Shown in pieces: positions 34,466 to 43,623 of a stretch of 64,000 nucleotides of DNA. Under the pieces are notes generated by a model. The model was given only the letters and a program-made list of their open reading frames with translations, searched no databases and had not been told where the DNA came from. Position numbers and translations under genes: made by a program. The stretch's first letter is position 1. The number at the start of each line of letters is the position of its first letter. Origin of the DNA: Chelativorans sp. J32 (GTDB taxonomy: Bacteria; Pseudomonadota; Alphaproteobacteria; Rhizobiales; Rhizobiaceae); NCBI RefSeq assembly GCF_000518985.1, contig NZ_JAEQ01000001.1:186001-250000 (forward strand), read 5' to 3'.

Positions 34466-35454
34466 AGGAGCCCCGCCTGTTCAGCCGCTTCCTTGAGGCT
34501 GACCTGCAGGCGCGGGCCGACCTGCTGGATGCAGAGGGCGGCGGCAAGCGAACCCAGCCTGCCGCAGTCGGCAAGGCTGCGGCCGTGGGTATAGCCGAAA
34601 AGGAAACCGGCCGCGTAGAGGTCCCCGGCGCCCGTCGTATCCACCAGATTTTCGACCGGCACGGGTTTGATAGTGATGGTCTCCTCGCGCGTCACAGCAA
34701 TGGAGCCCTGCTCGGAACGTGTCACGAGACCGAGCTTGCAGTCCTCTCGGAACGCGGCGAGGGCAGATTCCAGCGAGGAAGTCTGGTAGAGCGACATGAC
34801 CTCATGCTCGTTGGAAAAAACGATATCCACGGTGCCTGATCGCATGAGATCGAGGAACTCGGCGCGATAACGATCGACACAAAAGGGATCCGACAGAGTC
34901 ATCGAGACTTCGCGGCCTGCTGCATGGGCGATTTCCGCCGTTTTGCGGATCGCTTCCTTGGCCCGCGGCGGATCCCAGAGATATCCCTCGAAATAAGTGA
35001 TCCTGGCGTCTCGCGCCTTCTCTTCCTCGACATCCTCGGGCCCGAGTTCGACGCAGGCGCCCAGATAGGTGTTCATGGAACGCTCGCCGTCCGGCGTGAC
35101 GAAGATCATCGAGCGTGCAGTTGGTGGGTTGCCGTTGAGCGGGGAGGTGTCGAACGCCACACCCTGTGCGCGGATGTCGTGCCTGTAGATATCGCCCAGA
35201 TGATCGTTTGACACTTTGCCGAAATAGGCTGCCTTGCCACCGAGATTCGCCACGCCCGCCGCCGTGTTGCCTGCGCTGCCGCCTGAAGTTTCGATCGCCG
35301 GGCCCATACGTTCGTAAAGGAGTGCCGAGCGCTCGGCGTCGATCAGGTTCATAGCCCCCTTTATGATGCCGTTCTCGACCAGGAAGGCGTCGTCGCACCG
35401 GGCAATGATATCCACGATGGCATTGCCGATGCATAGGACGTCATATTTGCTCAT
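34462..35454 (-). CDS. PfkB-family carbohydrate/adenosine kinase
   Basis: 330 residues of the ribokinase fold: LCIGNAIVDIIARCDDAFL, GGSAGNTAAGVANLGGKAA, YFGKVSNDHLGDIYRHDI, and the anion hole/catalytic Asp motif DTTGAGDLYAAGFLFG. The N-terminal SKYDVLCIGNAIVDI and the length match rhizobial adenosine kinases, which phosphorylate adenosine to AMP. The ATG at 35454 is used; an in-frame extension to 35688 is unlikely because it crosses the neighbouring gene's promoter. Confidence 0.88.
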   Translation of the reverse strand: MSKYDVLCIGNAIVDIIARCDDAFLVENGIIKGAMNLIDAERSALLYERMGPAIETSGGSAGNTAAGVANLGGKAAYFGKVSNDHLGDIYRHDIRAQGVAFDTSPLNGNPPTARSMIFVTPDGERSMNTYLGACVELGPEDVEEEKARDARITYFEGYLWDPPRAKEAIRKTAEIAHAAGREVSMTLSDPFCVDRYRAEFLDLMRSGTVDIVFSNEHEVMSLYQTSSLESALAAFREDCKLGLVTRSEQGSIAVTREETITIKPVPVENLVDTTGAGDLYAAGFLFGYTHGRSLADCGRLGSLAAALCIQQVGPRLQVSLKEAAEQAGLL

Positions 35455-35612
35455 GAGGAACTCCAGAAATGGCCGATCGGCGAGCGGGGGTTTTAAGGGG
35501 TTTACCTTCTTGATCGTGATTTGTGCAAGTGCGCCCGGTCCTTGCACGAAATTGAGCGAGCCCCTATTTCGCCACCACAGGCTATACCGCCGATGAAAGG
35601 GCCTTCGCACCG

Positions 35613-36338
35613 ATGATTTTCGATGCCGCGCGTGCCGCAGCAAGCCAGCTCTTCTCTCCCGCCTTCCGCGGAGCTTTCCTGAAGACACTCGGCCTTACCC
35701 TATTGATCCTGGTCGCCTTGTGGTTCGGCTTGAGGGAGGCATTCGATATCTACGCCATGCCATGGCTGGATGCGCTTCTGCCTGGGCTCCCCTCCTGGGC
35801 GGGTTGGTTGGGGCTGATCGCCGCCATCATCGCCGGCGTGGGTCTCGCGCTCGCGCTCGCCTTGCTGGTGGCGCCCATTACGGCCATTGTCGCGGGAATC
35901 TTCCTGGACGACGTGGCAGAGGCGGTGGAGAAGGAAAGCTATCCTCAGGACCCGCCCGGCAAGGCGGTACCGCTCCTTCCGGCTATGATCCTGTCGCTCA
36001 AGTTTCTCGGGGTCGTCATCGTCGGCAACATCATTGCGCTAATGCTTCTGTTCGTACCCGGTGTGAACCTCATCGCCTTCTTCATCATCAACGCCTATCT
36101 GCTGAGCCGCGAGTTCTTCGAATTCGCTGCCATGCGCTTCCGCAGCGAGGCCGATGCCAAGGCGTTGCGCCGCCGTCACGCGGGCACGGTCTTCCTTGCC
36201 GGCTTCGTGATTGCCGCCTTTCTGGCGGTGCCCCTCCTCAATCTCCTCACGCCGTTGTTCGCCGCGGCGATGATGGTGCATCTGCACAAGATGATCAGCG
36301 CGCGCGAAAGAGTTCTTTCCAGGGGCGCAACGGCCTAG
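35613..36338 (+). CDS. EI24/CysZ-like membrane protein (putative sulfate transporter family)
   Basis: 241 residues with four or more hydrophobic helices: LKTLGLTLLILVALWFGL, LGLIAAIIAGVGLALALALL, FLGVVIVGNIIALMLLFVP, AFFIINAYLLSREFFEFAAM, and VFLAGFVIAAFLAVPLLNLL. The conserved NAYLLSREFFE matches the EI24/CysZ family. Sulfate uptake is known for enterobacterial CysZ and only inferred here; it is far from the cys operon. The stop overlaps fucU in CTAG. Confidence 0.85.
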   Translation: MIFDAARAAASQLFSPAFRGAFLKTLGLTLLILVALWFGLREAFDIYAMPWLDALLPGLPSWAGWLGLIAAIIAGVGLALALALLVAPITAIVAGIFLDDVAEAVEKESYPQDPPGKAVPLLPAMILSLKFLGVVIVGNIIALMLLFVPGVNLIAFFIINAYLLSREFFEFAAMRFRSEADAKALRRRHAGTVFLAGFVIAAFLAVPLLNLLTPLFAAAMMVHLHKMISARERVLSRGATA

Positions 36339-36784
36339 TCCGGCGGAATGACGCCTTTGCGAAAGGCGAAGCAGCCATAGAAGCGCCGCTCGCCGGTCTG
36401 GATCACGCAGAATGCCTGTTTCGCGCGTTCGTAGAATGCGTAGCGTTCGATGCCTACCAGGGGCCAGTGCCTTCCCTCGGCTGCACTGACGACGCGCTGC
36501 ACTTCCTCCTGAACAGGCATGATCTCGTCCGGCTTTCCGACGACCTCCATGCGCGCCGCCGCGTCATCGATGAAGGTATCCAGGGGATAGACGGAAAGAA
36601 CGGCCGCAGCCGCCTCTGCTGCCGAAACATTGTCGATACGAAGCAACCTTCCAAGGCTGGTCTGTCGCGCGATCGATTCGGCAGGAAAATTCGTGTCCAC
36701 GATGACGAGATCGTCCCCGTGACCCATCGCCCTCAACGCGAACAGCACATCGGCATTGAGAAGCGGGCTGATCCCTTTGAGCAT
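36335..36784 (-). CDS. fucU: FucU/RbsD-type sugar mutarotase
   Basis: 149 residues: MLKGISPLLNADVLFALRAM, then GHGDDLVIVDTNFPAES (catalytic His and Asp) and YAFYERAKQAFCVIQTGE with a final FRKGVI. This is closer to L-fucose mutarotase FucU than to RbsD. It interconverts the anomers of a pyranose sugar. GGGAGGAAGG directly precedes the ATG at 36784. It is divergent from an aldo/keto reductase, which fits a fucose-oxidation pair. Confidence 0.88.
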   Translation of the reverse strand: MLKGISPLLNADVLFALRAMGHGDDLVIVDTNFPAESIARQTSLGRLLRIDNVSAAEAAAAVLSVYPLDTFIDDAAARMEVVGKPDEIMPVQEEVQRVVSAAEGRHWPLVGIERYAFYERAKQAFCVIQTGERRFYGCFAFRKGVIPPD

Positions 36785-36927
36785 CCTTCCTCCCATAGAT
36801 CTGATGCAGGCTTCCACGTGAGACGAGAGCCGGGCGGAAGTCAACGGCGTCATCGACCTGGTAGAGGCGTGTTCCCTCCCTTCGAAGCTGTGTTATTTTC
36901 CGGGACAATTCGGAGGGGAGGAGAAGG

Positions 36928-37962
36928 ATGAAGACGCGGTTTTTCGACCGAAACGGCAATGACGCTATTCCGTTCACGGAGCTCGGTTTCGGGACAGCAC
37001 CGCTCGGTAACCTCTATAGGGCGATTTCAGAGGACGAAGCACATGCCGCGCTGGAGGCCGCCTGGGAAACGGGTTGCCGCTATTTCGATACCGCGCCGCT
37101 CTATGGCCTGGGCCTGTCGGAGACCCGTCTCAATCGCTTCCTGCGTGGGCGAAAGCGTGGGGACTACGTCCTTTCCACCAAAGTCGGCCGCCTCCTGAAA
37201 GCCTGCCCACCCGAACAGCGCACCGGGATCGGCAAATTCTTCGAAACACCTTCCCGCGTGGAAGTCTACGATTACAGCTATGACGGAGTGATGCGCTCCC
37301 TGGAATTTTCGTTGGAGCGATTGGGCGTTGACCGCGTCGATATCCTCTACGCGCACGATCTGGATGTATTCACCCATGGGGCTCATGACGTGCTGCAGGC
37401 GAAGCTGCAAGAGCTGATGGCCTCTGGGTACAACGCGCTGCTGTCGCTGCGGGACCAGGGTGTGATCAGGGCCTTCGGTGCCGGCGTCAACGAATGGCAA
37501 TCCTGCCAATGGCTCGCCGAACGCGGCGACTTCGATCTCTTCCTGCTCGCCGGTCGTTACACCCTTCTCGAACAGGAGGCACTGGAAAGCTTCCTGCCGC
37601 TTTGCGAGAAACGCGGCATCGGCATCATCCTCGGCGCTCCGTACAATTCCGGCATTCTGGCGACGGGCCCCATTCCCGGGGCATACTATAATTACGATGA
37701 AGCGCCGCGGGAGATCCTCGAACGCGTAAGCCGCATCGAAGAAGTCTGTGCGCGTCATGGCGTGAAGTTGATCGAGGCCGCACTTCGCTTCCCCTTGCTC
37801 CACCCCGTTGTTTATTCGGTGATTCCCGGGGGTCAGAGTGCTTCGCAGGTGAAGGCCAATCGCGCCATCCTGGATAAGGAGATCCCGGCAGCACTTTGGG
37901 CCGATTTGAAGAGCGAAGGTCTTATGCGGGAGGATGCACCCACAGGCGCGGCAAGCCGATAG
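36928..37962 (+). CDS. aldo/keto reductase, D-threo-aldose/L-fucose dehydrogenase-like
   Basis: 344 residues. The (beta/alpha)8 AKR tetrad is visible as Asp and Tyr in FDTAPLYGLGLSE, Lys in STKVGR, and His in LYAHDLD. The N-terminal ELGFGTAPLGNLYR is characteristic of the L-fuco-beta-pyranose/pyridoxal dehydrogenase-like branch. With FucU across the divergent promoter, oxidation of an L-fucose-type sugar is a reasonable inference. GGAGGGGAGGAGAAGG precedes the ATG. Confidence 0.88.
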   Translation: MKTRFFDRNGNDAIPFTELGFGTAPLGNLYRAISEDEAHAALEAAWETGCRYFDTAPLYGLGLSETRLNRFLRGRKRGDYVLSTKVGRLLKACPPEQRTGIGKFFETPSRVEVYDYSYDGVMRSLEFSLERLGVDRVDILYAHDLDVFTHGAHDVLQAKLQELMASGYNALLSLRDQGVIRAFGAGVNEWQSCQWLAERGDFDLFLLAGRYTLLEQEALESFLPLCEKRGIGIILGAPYNSGILATGPIPGAYYNYDEAPREILERVSRIEEVCARHGVKLIEAALRFPLLHPVVYSVIPGGQSASQVKANRAILDKEIPAALWADLKSEGLMREDAPTGAASR

Positions 37963-38031
37963 GCATTCTTCCAGCGGAACACAGGCCCATCCACCGCGTT
38001 AGCTTCTTCTACACAAGCGGAGGACGGTCGC

Positions 38032-38835
38032 TTGGATCCCGCATCGCGCATTCAGCTTCATTCGGGCAATCAGATGCCGATCATGGGGCTGGGAACATGG
38101 CAGCTGACGGACGATACGCAACAGGCGGTCAGCACGGCGATGGATCTTGGCTACAGGATGATCGATACCTCAGGCGACTATGGAACCCAGGCCGCCATCG
38201 GCGAGGCGATCCGCGCGAGCAATTTGGATCGTGACGAAATCTATATCGTCACCAAGGTCGAGGAGACCGATGACGCCTATGCCGCGACGCGGAACAATCT
38301 GAATGAGTTGGGACTGGATTATGCCAATCTCATTCTGATCCACCGCCCTCCGAAGCATGGCGCTGGCGAGGAACTGTGGCGGGGGCTTGTGCGCGCCCGG
38401 GAGGAAGGCCTCTCGCGCGATATCGGGGTCAGCAACTATTCCATCGAACTGATCGAGGAACTGATCGAAGCAACCGGTGAGCTACCGGCCGTCAACCAGG
38501 TCGAATGGAGCCCGTTCGGGCATGATCTCGACCTGAAGCAGCATGCGGATTTCAGCGGCATCGTCATCCAGGCCTACAGTCCGCTTACGCGAGCCACGCG
38601 GCTGGACGATGCGGGGCTCCTGGAGATCGCGGAAAAGTACGACAGGACACCGGCCCAAGTGATGATCCGGTGGAACCTGCAGCGTGGCACCGTCCCCATC
38701 CCGAAAGCCAATCAGCGCAGGCATTTGGAAGAAAATATCGCTGTTTTCGACTTTGCTCTCGATGAGGACGACCTCGACGCACTGGACTCCCTCAACGAGC
38801 ACTTCTCTTCCCTGGGGCGCCTGCCTTACGTGTGA
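38032..38835 (+). CDS. aldo/keto reductase (2,5-diketogluconate reductase-like)
   Basis: 267 residues; the AKR tetrad is present (Asp in MIDTSGDYG with Tyr, Lys in IVTKVEE, His in LILIHRPP), followed by IGVSNYSIELIEELIEATG and the C-terminal IPIPKA-like TVPIPKANQRRHLEENI. The start is a TTG at 38032 with GCGGAGGA about eight bases ahead; no ATG is in a sensible position. The substrate is unknown. It follows another AKR gene but is not a close duplicate. Confidence 0.88.
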   Translation: MDPASRIQLHSGNQMPIMGLGTWQLTDDTQQAVSTAMDLGYRMIDTSGDYGTQAAIGEAIRASNLDRDEIYIVTKVEETDDAYAATRNNLNELGLDYANLILIHRPPKHGAGEELWRGLVRAREEGLSRDIGVSNYSIELIEELIEATGELPAVNQVEWSPFGHDLDLKQHADFSGIVIQAYSPLTRATRLDDAGLLEIAEKYDRTPAQVMIRWNLQRGTVPIPKANQRRHLEENIAVFDFALDEDDLDALDSLNEHFSSLGRLPYV

Positions 38836-38905
38836 GCCGCGCGGTCGTGGACTTTGTGGGAATCCCCCGCTATGCGTGACCGAGTGTGCTTCTGGGAGAG
38901 AGGCC

Positions 38906-39598
38906 ATGCAGCTCACGACGATCGGCTTCGATGCCGATGACACTCTTTGGCAGAACGAACAGTTCTTCCGCCTTACGGAGGATCGTTTTGCCGAGCTCCT
39001 TGCTGATTTCGCCGAGGCAAAGCACCTGAAACAGAGCCTGCTGGACGCGGAGATGCGCAATCTGAGGCTCTACGGGTTCGGTATCAAAGGCTTTACGCTC
39101 TCGATGATCGAGACGGCGCTCGATGTAACCGCAGGAAAGGTTCCTTCCTCGGTCATCGCCCGCATCATGGAAATCGGACGCGATCTTCTCCAGCATCCGA
39201 TCGAGCCCTTGCCATATGCCACGGAGACGCTGGAAGCGCTTGCCGGCAGATACAAGCTGGTGCTCATCACCAAAGGCGACCTGTTCGATCAGGAGCGCAA
39301 GCTCGCGCAATCGGGGCTTGGAGATCATTTTGACGGGGTGGAGATCGTCAGCGACAAGACGGCTGACACTTATGCGCGCATCTTCGCACGCCACGGAGAC
39401 GGACCGCAAAACAGCATGATGGTCGGTAATTCGCTCAAGTCCGACGTCATCCCGGCGCTTCGTGCCGGCGCGTGGGGCGTCTTCGTTCCACACGAATTGA
39501 CCTGGGTATTCGAGCAGGAAGAGCCGCCGGTCGGAGAGCCGCGCTTCCGTAAGATCGCTCATCTCGGCGAACTGCCGGAGCTGATTAAGTCCCTTTGA
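38906..39598 (+). CDS. HAD-superfamily hydrolase
   Basis: 230 residues: nucleophile motif GFDADDTLWQNEQ (DxDxT), Lys of motif III in LVLITKGDLFDQE, and acidic motif GNSLKSDVIPALRAGAW. The helical cap lies between. A phosphatase of unknown substrate. The ATG at 38906 follows GGGAGAGAGG. It ends one base before the convergent fdsD stop. Confidence 0.9.
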   Translation: MQLTTIGFDADDTLWQNEQFFRLTEDRFAELLADFAEAKHLKQSLLDAEMRNLRLYGFGIKGFTLSMIETALDVTAGKVPSSVIARIMEIGRDLLQHPIEPLPYATETLEALAGRYKLVLITKGDLFDQERKLAQSGLGDHFDGVEIVSDKTADTYARIFARHGDGPQNSMMVGNSLKSDVIPALRAGAWGVFVPHELTWVFEQEEPPVGEPRFRKIAHLGELPELIKSL

Positions 39599-39599
39599 G

Positions 39600-39845
39600 T
39601 CAGGCGGCCTCCTTCGGCCGTTTCACCTTTGCTGCCGCTTCGACGACGACAGGCTTCAAGCCTTTGCCACCGCGTTCGACAATGTCGAAGAAATGGCGAC
39701 GCATGCGGGGCTCCCAGAATTTGTTGATGTGATCGGCGATGCCGTCGACCGCTTCCGCCTGGTTCATGCTCTCGAAGAAGGACGCGATCTGGTTTGCCAT
39801 GTAGACGAGTTTTTCGTCTCCCGTCATGCTGCCTTCATGTGACAT
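39600..39845 (-). CDS. fdsD: formate dehydrogenase delta subunit FdsD
   Basis: About 81 residues: KLVYMANQIASFFESM, AVDGIADHINKFWEPRMRRHFF and a basic C-terminus, the FdsD signature. The delta subunit is needed for full activity of NAD-dependent Mo formate dehydrogenases. It overlaps the fdhD stop by 11 bases and is the last gene of fdsGBA-fdhD-fdsD. An alternative ATG at 39827 is possible. Confidence 0.88.
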   Translation of the reverse strand: MSHEGSMTGDEKLVYMANQIASFFESMNQAEAVDGIADHINKFWEPRMRRHFFDIVERGGKGLKPVVVEAAAKVKRPKEAA

Positions 39846-40656
39846 TCCTGACCGCTCCAATCTCGATGCGCTCCGGGTGGGTAAAGATATCGAACTCGTT
39901 GCCGCGGACGAGAGCCACGACCGTCTGGCCACATTGCTCTGCCGTGGAGACCGCGAGCGCCGTCGGCGCGGAAACGGCGATAACGACAGGAGCGCCCATC
40001 GCCGCCGCCTTCTGCACCATTTCCACGGAAACGCGGCTGGTGATGACGACCGCGCCCGCCGCTGCTTCGGCGCCGGTTTTCACCAATGCGCCCGCGAGTT
40101 TGTCCAGCGCGTTATGACGGCCGACATCCTCACGCGCGGCCACGATCCCCTTGCCGGCCATATAAAATCCCGCCGCATGAACAGCGCCGGTCTGCCTGTG
40201 CAGTGTCTGCTTCTCCGATAGAAGCTGCACGGATTGCACGACATCCTGCGCCGTGAGCCGCAGCGAATTCCCAGCCACATCCGGCACGTCGCGCATGGCC
40301 TCCTCAATGGATTCAATGCCGCAAAGGCCGCAGCCCACCGGGCCGGCGAGGCGCCGCCGCCGCGCCTCGAAGCGCTTGTTGGCGGTATCATGAAGGCGGA
40401 TCTGAACGTCAAAGCCCGCGCCGATGTCCTGCACCGTGATCGTCTCGATCTCGTCCGGTGATGAGATGATTCCTTCCGTCAGGCTGAATCCCAAGGCAAA
40501 GTCCTCGAGATCATCAGGCGTGGCCATCATCACGGCATGCGTGGTGCCCCCGTAGGAAAGCGCCACGGCGGCTTCCTTGGGAAGGATGCGTGCGGCTACT
40601 CGCGTGCCATCCATCCGTTGCGCCGTCCGCAGCACGTTTGAAAGCGGGGAGGTCAT
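39835..40656 (-). CDS. fdhD: formate dehydrogenase sulfur-transfer protein FdhD (FdsC)
   Basis: 273 residues. Family motifs are GTTHAVMMATPDDLEDFALG, the CGLCG cysteine pair, HAAGFYMAGKGIVAAREDVG and RHNALDKLAGAL. FdhD moves sulfur from a cysteine desulfurase to the molybdenum cofactor of the formate dehydrogenase alpha subunit encoded just upstream. The ATG at 40656 is used; the extension to 40758 would overlap the fdsA 3' end. Confidence 0.92.
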   Translation of the reverse strand: MTSPLSNVLRTAQRMDGTRVAARILPKEAAVALSYGGTTHAVMMATPDDLEDFALGFSLTEGIISSPDEIETITVQDIGAGFDVQIRLHDTANKRFEARRRRLAGPVGCGLCGIESIEEAMRDVPDVAGNSLRLTAQDVVQSVQLLSEKQTLHRQTGAVHAAGFYMAGKGIVAAREDVGRHNALDKLAGALVKTGAEAAAGAVVITSRVSVEMVQKAAAMGAPVVIAVSAPTALAVSTAEQCGQTVVALVRGNEFDIFTHPERIEIGAVRNVT

Positions 40657-40738
40657 CGGAGGAGCGGGCCCCCTTTCGCGCGTCCGTCCGCCCTGCCGGG
40701 CATCTCGCCCACTTCGCGGGAGCGAGGACGCGCGCTTA

Positions 40739-43612
40739 TCATTCCGCCGCCTCCACATGCACGATCCGGCGGCTTTTTCGCGAAAGCTCGTCGTAATCCC
40801 GCTGCCACTCGGTGGGCCCGTTTGAAGGTGTCACCTGCACGGCCGTCACCTTGTATTCCGGGCAGTTCGTCGCCCAGTCGGAAAACTCGGTGGTCACCAC
40901 ATTCGCCTGCGTGTCCGGGTGATGGAAAGTTGTATAGACCACGCCCGGCGCGACCCGGTCGGTGATCTTGGCCCGCAGCGTCGTCTCGCCCGCGCGGCTT
41001 GCGAGCTTCACCCAGTCGCCGTCGCGGATGCCGCGGTTTTCAGCATCGAAGGGGTGAATTTCCAGCAGGTCCTCCTCATGCCACACGACATTGTCGGTGC
41101 GCCGCGTCTGTGCGCCGACATTATATTGCGAGAGGATGCGGCCCGTGGTGAGCAAGAGAGGGAAGCGCGGTCCGGTCTTCTCGTCCGTGGCGATATAGGC
41201 GGTGCGGATGAATTTGCCCTTGCCCCGCACGAACCCATCCATGTGCATCACCGGCGTTCCCAAGGGAGCCTTTTCGTTGCACGGCCATTGCACCGAGCCC
41301 TCCAGCTCCAGAAGTTCGTAGGTGACGCCGGCGAAGCTCGGCGTTGTGGCGGCGATTTCGGCCATGATTTCCGATGGATGCTGGTAATTCCAGTCCAGCC
41401 CCATCGTCTGGGCGAGCCTCTGCGTCACCTCCCAGTCGGCATAGCCGTTCTTGGGCTCCATTACCTTGCGCACGCGGTTGATGCGCCGCTCGGCATTGGT
41501 AAAGGTGCCGTCTTTCTCAAGGAAGGTCGAGCCTGGCAGGAAGACGTGCGCGTAATTGGCCGTCTCGTTGAGGAAGAGGTCGTGCACGACGACGCATTCC
41601 ATGGCGGCAAGACCCGCCGCCACGTGTTTCGTGTTCGGGTCCGACTGCAGGATGTCTTCGCCTTGGATGTAGATGCCCTTGAAGGAGCCTTCGACAGCGG
41701 CGTCCAGCATATTCGTGATTCTCAGGCCCGGCTCGTCATCGAGCTTCACGCCCCAGATCGCCTCGTAAATCGCGCGTGTCGCGTCCTCCGAAATGTGGCG
41801 ATAGCCCGGCAGCTCATGCGGGAAGGAGCCCATGTCGCAGGAGCCCTGCACATTGTTCTGGCCGCGCAGCGGGTTCACGCCCACGCCTGGGCGGCCGATA
41901 TTGCCAGTGGCCATGGCGAGATTGGCGATCGCCATCACCGTGGTCGAGCCCTGGCTGTGCTCGGTCACGCCGAGGCCGTAGTAGATCGCGGCGGTGCCGC
42001 CTGTAGCGTAGAGCCGCGCCGCACCGCGGATCAGATCGGCCGGAACGCCGGAGAATTTCTCCACCGCCTCCGGGCTGTTTTCCGGCTGCATCACGAATTC
42101 GGCCCAGTCCTGGAACTCGTCCCACTCGCAGCGCTCGCGGATGAAGGCTTCATCGAAGAGGCCTTCGGAGATGATCACATGCCCGAGCGCGTTGAGAACC
42201 GCCGCGTTCGTACCGGGGCGCAGCGGCAGGTGGTAGGACGCCTCGACATGCGGCGTGCGTACGAGGTCGATCCGGCGCGGATCGATGACGATCAACTTCG
42301 CGCCCTGGCGCAACCGCTTCTTCATCCGGGAGGCGAACACTGGATGCGCATCGGTCGGATTTGCGCCGATGAGCATCACTATATCGGCATGTTCGACCGA
42401 GTCGAAATCCTGCGTACCGGCTGAGGTGCCGAACGTGGTTTTCAGCCCGTAGCCAGTGGGCGAATGGCAGACGCGTGCGCAGGTATCGACATTGTTATTG
42501 CCGAACCCTTGCCGCACGAGCTTCTGGACCAGATAGGTCTCCTCGTTCGTGCAGCGGGAGGACGTGATGCCGCCGATTGCACTCCTGCCATATTGGTACT
42601 GGATGCGGCGGAATTCCTTTGCCACATGGGCATAGGCTTCCTCCCAGGTGACCTCGCGCCAAGGATCCGTGATCTTCTCGCGGATCATGGGATTGAGGAT
42701 GCGGTCCTTATGCGTGGCGTAGCCATAAGCGAAGCGGCCCTTCACGCAGGAATGGCCGCGATTCGCTTTGCCCTCCTTCCAGGGCACCATGCGCACCACT
42801 TCCTCGCCCTTCATCTCCGCCTTGAAGGAGCAGCCGACGCCGCAATAGGCGCAGGTGGTGACGGCAGACCATTCGGGCATGCCCTTCTCGATCACGGATT
42901 TTTCACGCAGCGCGCCGGTGGGGCAGGCCTGCACGCAGGCGCCGCAGGACACGCATTCCGATTCCAGGAAAGGCTCGTGCATGCCTGCCGAGATGCGGCT
43001 TTCGAAACCGCGGCCCTCGACGGTGAGGGCGAAGGTGCCCTGCTGCTCCTCGCAGGCGCGCACGCACAGCGAGCAGACGATGCATTGCGAGGCATCATAG
43101 GCGAAATAGGGGTTGGAGAGGTCCGGCTCCATGAAATGCGGGTTTGCGACCCCGTCATGGGCGGGCCAGATATGGTTTTCGCCCGCGCGGCCGTAGCGAA
43201 TCTCCTTGAGGCCGACGGTCTCGGCCATCTTCACCATCTCGCAGTCGCCGGCGGCGCAAGCCGGACAATCCTCCGGATGATCGGACATATAGAGTTCCAT
43301 GATGCCGCGGCGGATCGCCTGCACCCGCTCCGTGCGCGTCGAGACCTTGATCCCTTCCGCGACCGGCGTGGTGCAGGAGGCTGGCGTGCCGCCGCGCCCT
43401 TCGATCTCCACCAGGCAGAGCCGGCAAGAGCCGAAAGCCTTCACCATGTCGTTCGCGCAGAGCTTGGGCACCTCGATGCCGGCAATTCGCGCCGCGCGCA
43501 TGATGGAGGTGCCTTCGGGCACCGTAATATCCTTGCCGTCAATGCTGAGCGTAACGGTCTTGTCCGATTTCGCGGCGGGCGTGCCGTAATCGATCTCGTT
43601 CACGAAACACAT
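40739..43612 (-). CDS. fdsA: NAD-dependent formate dehydrogenase alpha subunit (Mo/bis-MGD)
   Basis: 957 residues. In order: a 2Fe-2S domain (CANDMVKAFGSCRLC), a His/Cys cluster site (DHPEDCPACAAGDC), two 4Fe-4S ferredoxin motifs (CIVCSLCVRAC; CVSCGACVQAC), the cluster of the catalytic domain (CAYCGVGC), and the catalytic cysteine in CARVCHSPTGYG; it is Cys, not selenocysteine. bis-MGD-binding segments follow to the C-terminus. It oxidises formate to CO2 and passes electrons to FdsB. It begins 11 bases after fdsB. Confidence 0.95.
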   Translation of the reverse strand: MCFVNEIDYGTPAAKSDKTVTLSIDGKDITVPEGTSIMRAARIAGIEVPKLCANDMVKAFGSCRLCLVEIEGRGGTPASCTTPVAEGIKVSTRTERVQAIRRGIMELYMSDHPEDCPACAAGDCEMVKMAETVGLKEIRYGRAGENHIWPAHDGVANPHFMEPDLSNPYFAYDASQCIVCSLCVRACEEQQGTFALTVEGRGFESRISAGMHEPFLESECVSCGACVQACPTGALREKSVIEKGMPEWSAVTTCAYCGVGCSFKAEMKGEEVVRMVPWKEGKANRGHSCVKGRFAYGYATHKDRILNPMIREKITDPWREVTWEEAYAHVAKEFRRIQYQYGRSAIGGITSSRCTNEETYLVQKLVRQGFGNNNVDTCARVCHSPTGYGLKTTFGTSAGTQDFDSVEHADIVMLIGANPTDAHPVFASRMKKRLRQGAKLIVIDPRRIDLVRTPHVEASYHLPLRPGTNAAVLNALGHVIISEGLFDEAFIRERCEWDEFQDWAEFVMQPENSPEAVEKFSGVPADLIRGAARLYATGGTAAIYYGLGVTEHSQGSTTVMAIANLAMATGNIGRPGVGVNPLRGQNNVQGSCDMGSFPHELPGYRHISEDATRAIYEAIWGVKLDDEPGLRITNMLDAAVEGSFKGIYIQGEDILQSDPNTKHVAAGLAAMECVVVHDLFLNETANYAHVFLPGSTFLEKDGTFTNAERRINRVRKVMEPKNGYADWEVTQRLAQTMGLDWNYQHPSEIMAEIAATTPSFAGVTYELLELEGSVQWPCNEKAPLGTPVMHMDGFVRGKGKFIRTAYIATDEKTGPRFPLLLTTGRILSQYNVGAQTRRTDNVVWHEEDLLEIHPFDAENRGIRDGDWVKLASRAGETTLRAKITDRVAPGVVYTTFHHPDTQANVVTTEFSDWATNCPEYKVTAVQVTPSNGPTEWQRDYDELSRKSRRIVHVEAAE

Positions 43613-43623
43613 GGTTCTTCCTC

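Noticed and set aside
36928-38835. Recent tandem duplication of aldo/keto reductases
   Set aside because: The two proteins differ in length, N-terminus and subfamily motifs, so they are distinct family members that happen to be adjacent.
40739-43612. Selenocysteine in formate dehydrogenase
   Set aside because: The catalytic position is an ordinary Cys codon within CARVCHSPT and no in-frame TGA occurs.
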